DNA of 6,869 nt, from contig JAEWCF010000055.1 in the NCBI GenBank assembly GCA_023390775.1, positions 1 to 6,869 on the forward strand, read 5' to 3'. Origin of the DNA: Bacteroidota bacterium (lineage in GTDB: Bacteria; Bacteroidota; Bacteroidia; Flavobacteriales; Flavobacteriaceae). Numbering within the stretch: position 1 is the first letter of the stretch; every line of letters begins with the position of its first letter. Below the pieces are notes generated by a model. That model saw only the letters and a list, made by a program, of their open reading frames with translations, searched no databases and was not told the origin of the DNA. A program made the position numbers and the translations under genes. This document shows positions 1 through 5,490 of this stretch, in pieces.

Positions 1-80
1 ATCCAACACCGGGTGGCAATCGCGTGGTCAACCGAGCGTTCATGAATTTTTACGAAGGAAAGGACGCCCGAGCCTATTAA
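1..80 (+). CDS. C-terminal end of an unrecognised protein (5' truncated)
   Basis: An open frame enters from the left edge (first full codon at base 3) and ends at TAA 78-80, giving 25 residues that finish in FYEGKDARAY. Third-position base use resembles the neighbouring real genes, and a hairpin follows the stop by about 10 bases, which supports a genuine gene end. The other two plus frames read less like protein: one stops at base 45 and the other runs on through the hairpin to about base 127. No family can be assigned from 25 residues, and I offer no function. The gene would run towards the convergent sod gene. Confidence 0.55.
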   Translation, partial: PTPGGNRVVNRAFMNFYEGKDARAY

Positions 81-90
81 ATGCATTAAA

Positions 91-120
91 AACAGCATTT
101 TGTCGAATTTTGATGCTGTT
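91..120 (+). terminator. Weak hairpin after the upstream gene
   Basis: An 8-bp perfect stem (AACAGCAT 91-98 with ATGCTGTT 113-120) closes a 14-base loop 10 bases after the stop codon at 78-80. The following bases are AT-rich but not a clean T run, so it may be an inefficient terminator or a 3'-end stabilising structure. Confidence 0.4.
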
Positions 121-131
121 CATCTAATTTA

Positions 132-164
132 TTTGTTAACACATCCAAACCCGATATACATTTG
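132..164 (+). promoter_or_regulatory. Bacteroidota-type promoter, TTTG-N21-TACATTTG
   Basis: TTTG at 132-135 and TACATTTG at 157-164 match the Bacteroidota sigma-A consensus (TTTG, then about 19-21 bases, then TAnnTTTG). Transcription would start near 171. No gene lies downstream on this strand before the strong terminator at 210-241, so it would drive only a short untranslated RNA. The GGAGG at 164-168 has no start codon at useful spacing. Confidence 0.5.
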
Positions 165-170
165 GAGGAC

Positions 171-241
171 CATAGCATTAGTAGGTTAAGTTTATGGTAG
201 ATTTGGGGCAAAAAGGGTGAAAGTTTTCTTTCACCTTTTTT
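171..241 (+). ncRNA. Possible small RNA of about 70 nt
   Basis: The stretch sits between a good promoter-like element (132-164) and an intrinsic terminator (210-241) and has no credible ORF; the only ATG (194) gives an 8-codon frame ending inside the terminator stem. The 5' half (about 171-209) is purine- and T-rich with little internal pairing, so it would be single-stranded and free to base-pair with a target. This is an inference from promoter and terminator spacing only. It could instead be the end of a longer upstream transcript. I cannot confirm a match to a known family; Flavo-1 and other Bacteroidota RNA families would be the ones to compare. Confidence 0.3.
210..241 (+). terminator. 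Strong intrinsic terminator
   Basis: GGTGAAAG (216-223) pairs perfectly with CTTTCACC (228-235) around a TTTT loop. A flanking A run (210-214) pairs with the T run (236-241), which continues as ATTTTAT. The A and T runs on both sides mean it could terminate in either direction and could back up the sod terminator on the minus strand. Confidence 0.8.
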
Positions 242-272
242 ATTTTATATAAGCTTGATATTCAGCATAAAT

Positions 273-298
273 AAAGCGGCAGAGTAATTTGCCGCTTT
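273..298 (-). terminator. Intrinsic terminator of the superoxide dismutase gene
   Basis: AAAGCGGC (273-280) pairs with GCCGCTTT (291-298), and inner A-T and G-T pairs leave a GTAA loop. It lies 21 bases beyond the sod stop codon. Read on the minus strand, the stem runs into TTTATTTA. On the plus strand it is followed by TTCCTTTTG, so it may work both ways. Confidence 0.75.
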
Positions 299-319
299 TC
301 CTTTTGTAACTAAATCCGA

Positions 320-928
320 TTATTTTTCCATCGCGTACCGGCGTGATACTTCTTCCCAATTGATGACGTTGAAGAACGCCTCAATATAGTCCGGACGGCG
401 GTTTTGGTAGTTGAGGTAGTAGGCGTGTTCCCAAACGTCCATTCCTAGAATCGGAGTTCCGCCGCAACCTACTTCCGGCATCAGGGGATTGTCCTGATTT
501 GGCGTTCCGCAAATGTCGAGTTTACCTCCCTTGTGCACGCAAAGCCAAGCCCATCCCGAGCCGAACTGCGTGGCGCCGGCTTTTGAGAATTTAGCCTTGA
601 ACTCCGAAAAACTGCCGAATTCGCGATCGATTGCATCGGCAAGTTCACCTTTGGGCTCGCCACCGCCGTTTGGCGACATCACTTTCCAAAAGAGGTTGTG
701 GTTGTAATATCCGCCGCCGTTGTTTCGCAAAGCGGCGTTTTTCATGTCGAGGTTGATCAGGATATTTTCAATGGTCTTCCCTTCCAGGTCGCTTCCTGCA
801 ATTGCGGCGTTGAGGTTGGTCGTGTAGGCATTGTGGTGTTTGGTATGGTGGATTTCCATGGTGCGGGCATCGATGTGTGGCTCGAGCGCGTCATAGGCAT
901 AGGGCAGGGAAGGTAATTCAAAAGCCAT
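320..928 (-). CDS. sodA: Superoxide dismutase, Mn/Fe family, manganese-type signature
   Basis: This 202-residue cytoplasmic enzyme converts superoxide to hydrogen peroxide and oxygen. It has full family length and no signal peptide. The four metal ligands are His27 (in MEIHHTKHH), His77 (in NHNLFWK), Asp164 and His168 (in DVWEHAYYLNYQN). His31 and Tyr35 are the second-shell active-site residues. The metal-specific glutamine sits in the NQDNPLM segment (Gln145), while the alternative iron-type position before NHNLFWK is glycine (Gly73, in GGGYYNH). That is the manganese pattern, although Bacteroidota enzymes can be cambialistic. The ATG at 928-926 is the natural start because the MAFELPSLPYAYDALEPHID opening is typical of the family. 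There is no Shine-Dalgarno sequence. The gene stands alone, divergent from the helicase-nuclease gene, with a Fur-box-like dyad just upstream. Confidence 0.97.
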   Translation of the reverse strand: MAFELPSLPYAYDALEPHIDARTMEIHHTKHHNAYTTNLNAAIAGSDLEGKTIENILINLDMKNAALRNNGGGYYNHNLFWKVMSPNGGGEPKGELADAIDREFGSFSEFKAKFSKAGATQFGSGWAWLCVHKGGKLDICGTPNQDNPLMPEVGCGGTPILGMDVWEHAYYLNYQNRRPDYIEAFFNVINWEEVSRRYAMEK

Positions 929-944
929 AGTGATTGATTTTAGG

Positions 945-963
945 TTTGATAATAAATATCAAA
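945..963. promoter_or_regulatory. Fur/PerR-like operator dyad in the sod control region
   Basis: TTTGATAATAAATATCAAA is an inverted repeat with perfect 7-bp arms and a 5-base centre. Its inner 15 bases (947-961) match the published 7-1-7 Fur-box consensus TGATAATNATTATCA at 13 of 14 defined positions. It overlaps the minus-strand -7 box of sod (960-967) and the predicted sod start point, and also covers the TTTG at 945-948 that could be the -33 of the divergent helicase gene. Control of superoxide dismutase by Fur-family metalloregulators is well known in other bacteria. Binding here is inferred. Confidence 0.45.
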
Positions 964-967
964 TTTA
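960..967 (-). promoter_or_regulatory. sodA: -7 element of the sod promoter (TAAATTTG)
   Basis: On the minus strand this reads TAAATTTG, a perfect TAnnTTTG, placing the transcript start near 953 and giving a leader of about 25 bases. No TTTG is found at the expected 19-21 base distance; the nearest (1003-1000) is 32 bases away. The -33 is therefore weak, which could suit a promoter needing an activator or one whose main control is the overlapping dyad. Confidence 0.5.
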
Positions 968-973
968 AAAAAT

Positions 974-981
974 TAACTTTG
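974..981 (+). promoter_or_regulatory. -7 element of the helicase-nuclease/kbl promoter (TAACTTTG)
   Basis: TAACTTTG is a perfect TAnnTTTG facing the helicase gene, with a start point near 988 and a leader of about 45 bases. The candidate -33 TTTG (945-948) is 25 bases upstream, slightly longer than usual. The promoter lies back to back with the sod -7 box, only 6 bases apart. Confidence 0.5.
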
Positions 982-1032
982 GATGGCCGGCATAAAAACC
1001 AAAAACCAATTGTCCACGCGGCGCAATTTTAC

Positions 1033-4000
1033 ATGAAAAGCCCTGCAATTTCTCTTTATGACGCGTCGGCCGGATCGGGCAAGACGTACACTTTGGTGCG
1101 GCAATACCTTGCCATCATCCTGTCCTCGGAAAAAGACGACGCTTATCGTTCCATCCTGGCCATCACCTTTACCAACAAGGCGGTTAACGAAATGAAGTCA
1201 CGCGTCGTGAACAGCTTGTCGGCCATTGCGATGGGTGAGGAGGACAAGAAAACACTTGGCCTGATCGACGATCTTTCATCGGCCATAAAAATTCCTCCCG
1301 ATAAGATCCGGCAAAAGGCCAGGCGCATTATCCGGCACATTATCCACAACTACGCGGCGTTTGATATTTCAACGATCGATAAATTCACCCATCGCGTCAT
1401 ACGCTCCTTTGCGCATGAACTCAACCTTCCGGCAAGTTTTGAGGTATCGGTGGATACCGAAGGGCTTTTGCAGGAAGCGGTTGACGCCCTGATAGCGAAG
1501 GCGGGCGAGGACCCCGTCCTGACCAAAATCCTCGTGGATTTCACGATGGAGAAAACCGACGACGACAAGAGCTGGGACATTACGCGCGAGATGATGGAAA
1601 CGGGAAAACTTGCCATCAGTGAGGTAAATGCCCGGGAAATCGCGCTTTTGGGAAACCGTTCGCCCGAGGATTTTATCGAGATCCGGCGGAAATTGCGAGA
1701 TGCCGCCAAGTGCATCGACGACGACTGCGTCCGGGTGGCGGTTGAGGCCATTGCGAAAATTTCGGCACACGGAATCGATCCCAAATCGTTTTCCAGGGGC
1801 GATTTTCCAAACCACTTGGGGTACATTTCGCGAAACGAACTCAAGAAATCACATAAAAAATACCGAGTTCCCGAGGACATCCGGGTAAATAAGGGCTCGC
1901 CGGACCGCGATGCCATCGACGCGCTGGTTCCCGAACTGCTGGAACAATTGGACACCGTTTACCGCAACCATGAAAGGCGGGATTTTTACCACGCCTTCCT
2001 CAAAAACCTGACGCCGCTTTCCATGTTGAGTACCCTGACGGGCGAGATCGCGCGTATCCAACAGGAACAGCAGGTATTGTCCATTTCCGAATTCAACCGC
2101 ATCATCCACGAACAGGTCAAGGGCCAGCCGGCTCCCTTCATTTACGAACGTATCGGGGAGCGGTACAGGCATTTTTTTATCGATGAATTCCAGGATACGT
2201 CTGAAATGCAATGGGAAAACCTATTTCCCCTAATCGACGATGCGACTTCATCGCAGGTGGACGGCGTTGCGGGATCGCTGTTGCTTGTGGGCGACCCCAA
2301 ACAGTCGATTTACCGTTTCCGCGGAGGAAAGGCGGAGCAATTCATCGCGCTGTCGAAAGGCGAGCATAAGTTCAACAATAAAGATTTCCAAAAGTTTCCC
2401 CTGGACACCAATTGGCGAAGCCTCTGCGGGATCGTAAACTTCAACAACGACTTTTTTGAAGCACTCGCACCGGTCTTCACCAATGAGGATTACCGGGAAC
2501 TTTACGCGCGTTATTGCCGGCAGAAAGATACCGGCAAACAAGGGGGCTACGTCACGATCAAATTCATTCCCGCCGACCCCATTGATGACATTGAAGACGA
2601 TTCGCTTACACACGCGGAGCGGTACGTCAGGGAAACCATCGCCAGGGTGGAAAGGGCGAGGGAACTTGGTTTTGAATATGGCGATATCGCTGTTTTGACC
2701 CGCAAACGCGAGCAGAGTGAACTGGTAGCCGCAGGGCTCATCGAACGCGGGATTTCCATCATTTCGTCCGAAACCCTGGCGCTTGCCAATTCAACCGACG
2801 TCAAGTTCATCATCAACGTGCTCAAGTGCGTCCGGAACCCCGGCGACCAGGAGGCGCGGGCCGCCTTTTTGCTGGAGATCGCCTCCGATGCGGGAATTCC
2901 GAAGCACGATTTTACCGCACAGGGCCTTGCGCTTGCGGAACGAGATTTCGAAGCTTGGTTGCTCGGGCACGGGTTTGATTTTTCTTTTGCGTCGGCGAGG
3001 CGAAAATCGCTTTATGAAACCGCCGAGGAAATCGTGCGCACTTTTTTGCACGATCGCGCGGCCGAAGGGTATGCCCAGCATTTTCTGGACATTGTTCTCG
3101 AGCGTGACCTTCGGTTCCAGTCGGGGGTGTCGGATTTCCTCGACTATTGGGAGCGCACCGGCCCCAAGCACAGTATCCCTTCGCCCGAAAGCAGGGATGC
3201 CGTCCGCGTCATGACCATCCACAAGTCAAAAGGGCTGGAGTTTCCGGTGGTCATTCTGCCGTTTGCCGATGAAAATTATGCACGGAAGCACCGCGAGAAG
3301 ATGTGGCTGGACGCCGACGAGGAATCGATCGGATTGCCGCGTGTCCTGGTGGACAAGACCAGGCAGGTCGCCGATTTTGGGGAAGCCGCGGCGAGTATTT
3401 ACAATCAGCGGGAGCAGGAAGAATTGCTCGACAACGTCAACATACTGTATGTGGCCATGACCCGTGCCGAACAGCAGCTGCACGTCATTTCCGGGATGCA
3501 TCTCGACAAGGACGGACAACCCTGCAAGGCTCGGATGTCGACCTTTTTTATGGATTATCTAATCCAGAAAAATCAATTTGGCCCTGACCGGTACCTCTAC
3601 GAATTCGGCGAGGAATCCGGGCCGGTCGGCGGATCGAGGCCGGGCCAAAAGCCGGAAACGATCGTTCCGGTTGAACGGGCGCTGGAATTTTCAGACATCA
3701 AAATCTCCGGCAAGGCGGCGCTGATGTGGGGAACCCTTCAGCAGGAAGCCATCGAATTTGGAAATGTCATCCATGAGGTGATGTCGTTTATCGCAACCCG
3801 TCACGACCTGGAGGATGCGATCGTCAAATCCAAATCCATCGGGCTTTTCACCGCGGTCCAGGAACCCGTTGTCAGGAAGACGGTTCAGGGCATCCTGTCA
3901 CATCCTTCGCTTGAGATGTTTTTCGATCCCGCGAATACCGTCCTCAATGAACAGGCTATCATCCGCCCCAACCAGCCCAATGTCAAACCCGACCGCATGG

Positions 4001-4188
4001 AACTGACGCCGGACAACCGCGTCCTGCTGCTCGACTATAAAACGGGCGCCCATAAGGATGCCTATGTGGACCAGCTGGCCTCTTATGAAGAGTCGATCAA
4101 CGGCATGGGGCTCATCGTGGCCAAAAAAGCCCTCGTTTACACAGGGCGCGAGGTGAATGTCATAAATTTGCAAAACAACCTAACTTGA
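1033..4188 (+). CDS. addA: AddA/RecB-like UvrD-family helicase with C-terminal PD-(D/E)XK nuclease
   Basis: This 1051-residue superfamily 1A DNA helicase-nuclease processes double-strand breaks for recombination. Helicase motifs, in order: Walker A ASAGSGKT (11-18), Ia TFTNKAVNEMKSR (45-57), STIDKF (113-118), Walker B DEFQDT (384-389), III GDPKQSIYRFRGG (420-432), IV LDTNWRS (457-463), V TIHKSKGLEF (728-737) and VI LYVAMTRA (805-812). The C terminus carries a RecB-type nuclease: His914, Asp987 (KPDRM), Asp1001 and Lys1003 (LLDYKTG), Gln1014 and Tyr1018 (QLASY). The ATG at 1033 is chosen because the Walker A then sits near the N terminus as usual; the frame also opens at TTG 934, but that would translate the promoter region. 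Length and layout fit the AddA of Bacteroidota AddAB complexes. The expected AddB partner is not in the window, so the symbol is a family-level call, and RecB-like is the alternative. Confidence 0.93.
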   Translation: MKSPAISLYDASAGSGKTYTLVRQYLAIILSSEKDDAYRSILAITFTNKAVNEMKSRVVNSLSAIAMGEEDKKTLGLIDDLSSAIKIPPDKIRQKARRIIRHIIHNYAAFDISTIDKFTHRVIRSFAHELNLPASFEVSVDTEGLLQEAVDALIAKAGEDPVLTKILVDFTMEKTDDDKSWDITREMMETGKLAISEVNAREIALLGNRSPEDFIEIRRKLRDAAKCIDDDCVRVAVEAIAKISAHGIDPKSFSRGDFPNHLGYISRNELKKSHKKYRVPEDIRVNKGSPDRDAIDALVPELLEQLDTVYRNHERRDFYHAFLKNLTPLSMLSTLTGEIARIQQEQQVLSISEFNRIIHEQVKGQPAPFIYERIGERYRHFFIDEFQDTSEMQWENLFPLIDDATSSQVDGVAGSLLLVGDPKQSIYRFRGGKAEQFIALSKGEHKFNNKDFQKFPLDTNWRSLCGIVNFNNDFFEALAPVFTNEDYRELYARYCRQKDTGKQGGYVTIKFIPADPIDDIEDDSLTHAERYVRETIARVERARELGFEYGDIAVLTRKREQSELVAAGLIERGISIISSETLALANSTDVKFIINVLKCVRNPGDQEARAAFLLEIASDAGIPKHDFTAQGLALAERDFEAWLLGHGFDFSFASARRKSLYETAEEIVRTFLHDRAAEGYAQHFLDIVLERDLRFQSGVSDFLDYWERTGPKHSIPSPESRDAVRVMTIHKSKGLEFPVVILPFADENYARKHREKMWLDADEESIGLPRVLVDKTRQVADFGEAAASIYNQREQEELLDNVNILYVAMTRAEQQLHVISGMHLDKDGQPCKARMSTFFMDYLIQKNQFGPDRYLYEFGEESGPVGGSRPGQKPETIVPVERALEFSDIKISGKAALMWGTLQQEAIEFGNVIHEVMSFIATRHDLEDAIVKSKSIGLFTAVQEPVVRKTVQGILSHPSLEMFFDPANTVLNEQAIIRPNQPNVKPDRMELTPDNRVLLLDYKTGAHKDAYVDQLASYEESINGMGLIVAKKALVYTGREVNVINLQNNLT

Positions 4189-4189
4189 T

Positions 4190-5389
4190 ATGTACGGAAA
4201 ATTAAAAGAACACCTGCAGGCCGAACTCGCTGAAATCGAACAGAACGGCCTGTTCAAGAAAGAACGGATCATTACCTCGGCGCAGGGCCCCGAAATCACG
4301 ATCTCCACCGGCGAAAAAGTCCTTAATTTTTGCGCGAACAACTACCTGGGCCTTTCTTCCCATCCCGACGTCGTGCAGGCCGCCAAGGATGCGATGGACA
4401 CGCATGGCTTCGGGATGTCGTCGGTGCGCTTTATCTGCGGGACGCAGGATATACACAAGCAACTGGAAAAAACCATTGCCGATTTCTACGGAACGGAGGA
4501 TACGATTTTGTATGCGGCCGCCTTCGACGCAAACGGAGGTGTCTTTGAACCCCTTTTTGGCGAGCAGGACGCGATAATCTCCGATTCGCTTAACCATGCG
4601 TCGATCATTGACGGGGTAAGGCTGTGCAAGGCTATGCGGTACCGTTATGAAAACAGCAATATGGAGGACCTTGAGCAGCAACTCATAAAAGCCAACGAGG
4701 CCGGCGCGCGGTTCAAGATCATTGTGACCGACGGCGTTTTTTCAATGGACGGGCTTGTCGCGCCCCTGGATAAAATTTGCGACCTGGCCGACAAATATGA
4801 TGCTTTGGTCATGATTGACGAATGCCACGCCGCCGGATTCATCGGGCCGACAGGGAAGGGAACGCCGGAGGCCAAAGGCGTCATGGGAAGGATCGACATC
4901 ATCACGGGAACCCTCGGCAAGGCATTGGGCGGCGCCATGGGCGGCTATACCACCGGCAAAAAGGAAATCATCGAGATGCTGCGACAGCGCTCGCGCCCGT
5001 ACCTCTTTTCAAATTCGCTCGCGCCAGCCATCGTTGGCGCGTCGATCAAGGTGTTCGAATTGCTCGGCAACGACACGTCCTTGCGCGACAAATTGGAAGA
5101 GAATACGGCTTATTTCAAGAAGGCGATCATGGATGCCGGCTTTGATATCATTGACGGGGATTCGGCGATTGTCCCGGTCATGCTTTACGACGCCAAACTC
5201 GCGCAGCAGATGGCCGACGAACTGCTCAAAAAAGGCATTTACGTCATCGGGTTTTTCTTCCCCGTGGTGCCTAAAGGGAAAGCGCGGATCCGGGTTCAGC
5301 TGAGCGCCGCACATACCCGCGAACACCTCGATAAAGCCATTGCCGCATTTGTTGAAACAGGCAATAAACTCGGGGTTTTAGGGGTCTGA
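4190..5389 (+). CDS. kbl: Glycine C-acetyltransferase (2-amino-3-ketobutyrate CoA ligase)
   Basis: This 399-residue cytoplasmic PLP enzyme of the alpha-oxoamine synthase family cleaves 2-amino-3-oxobutyrate with CoA to glycine and acetyl-CoA, the second step of threonine breakdown after threonine 3-dehydrogenase. The Schiff-base lysine is Lys244 in TGTLGKALGG. Asp210 and His213 (MIDECHAAG) contact the cofactor, and His136 (SLNHASIIDG) stacks on its ring. GFGMSSVRFICGTQ is characteristic of Kbl rather than of the related KAS/SPT/BioF enzymes, and the length is that of the family (about 398). The ATG begins one base after the helicase stop codon (TGA-T-ATG) with no Shine-Dalgarno sequence, so translation is probably coupled and both genes share a transcript. 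No threonine dehydrogenase gene is present here. Low-specificity members of the family exist, but this assignment is firm. Confidence 0.97.
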   Translation: MYGKLKEHLQAELAEIEQNGLFKKERIITSAQGPEITISTGEKVLNFCANNYLGLSSHPDVVQAAKDAMDTHGFGMSSVRFICGTQDIHKQLEKTIADFYGTEDTILYAAAFDANGGVFEPLFGEQDAIISDSLNHASIIDGVRLCKAMRYRYENSNMEDLEQQLIKANEAGARFKIIVTDGVFSMDGLVAPLDKICDLADKYDALVMIDECHAAGFIGPTGKGTPEAKGVMGRIDIITGTLGKALGGAMGGYTTGKKEIIEMLRQRSRPYLFSNSLAPAIVGASIKVFELLGNDTSLRDKLEENTAYFKKAIMDAGFDIIDGDSAIVPVMLYDAKLAQQMADELLKKGIYVIGFFFPVVPKGKARIRVQLSAAHTREHLDKAIAAFVETGNKLGVLGV

Positions 5390-5404
5390 TAATGTCTAAA
5401 ATTA

Positions 5405-5420
5405 TGTTATTTTTTTAACA
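5405..5420. repeat. TGTTA-N6-TAACA inverted repeat after kbl
   Basis: TGTTA (5405-5409) and TAACA (5416-5420) flank a run of six T; one more A-T pair extends each arm. It lies 15 bases after the kbl stop. All its pairs but one are A-T and the bases after it (TTTGCC) are not a T run, so it is a poor terminator. It shares its half-sites with the dyad at 5432-5446. Confidence 0.4.
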
Positions 5421-5426
5421 TTTGCC

Positions 5427-5457
5427 TTTGCTGTTAAAATTTAACACATTACTTTTG
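5427..5457 (+). promoter_or_regulatory. ompA-like gene promoter, TTTG-N19-TACTTTTG
   Basis: TTTG (5427-5430) and TACTTTTG (5450-5457) match the Bacteroidota sigma-A consensus with the ideal 19-base spacer. A second perfect -7 box, TAACTTTG, follows at 5462-5469 with only TTTA (5440-5443) at -33 distance, so there may be two start points. The leader would be about 20-30 bases, A-rich and without a Shine-Dalgarno sequence, typical of highly expressed genes in this phylum. Confidence 0.7.
5432..5446. promoter_or_regulatory. Perfect 15-base palindrome inside the ompA promoter spacer
   Basis: TGTTAAAATTTAACA has perfect 7-bp arms around a central A and lies wholly between the -33 (5427-5430) and -7 (5450-5457) elements. 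That is where a repressor would block polymerase or where a spacer-binding activator would act. No regulator can be named from the sequence. AT-rich palindromes also arise by chance, so this is a candidate operator only. Confidence 0.4.
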
Positions 5458-5490
5458 TTCATAACTTTGTAACTAAAACTAAAATCAAGT

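Noticed and set aside
194..220. 8-codon ORF inside the possible small RNA
   Set aside because: It is very short, has no ribosome binding site at proper spacing, and ends inside the terminator stem, so a leader peptide is not supported.
934..1032. 33-codon N-terminal extension of the helicase-nuclease from a TTG start
   Set aside because: It would translate the divergent promoter region, including the dyad and both -7 boxes. The peptide has no family resemblance, and the ATG at 1033 places Walker A at the usual distance from the N terminus.
1143..4173. Several long minus-strand and alternative-frame open frames across the helicase gene
   Set aside because: They overlap a gene with every expected helicase and nuclease motif, have no promoter signals and resemble no known protein; GC-rich coding DNA commonly leaves such shadows.
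5404..5421. Hairpin after kbl as its intrinsic terminator
   Set aside because: Its six base pairs include only one G-C pair and the T run lies in the loop rather than after the stem, so termination should be poor; kbl transcripts may read into the ompA-like gene.
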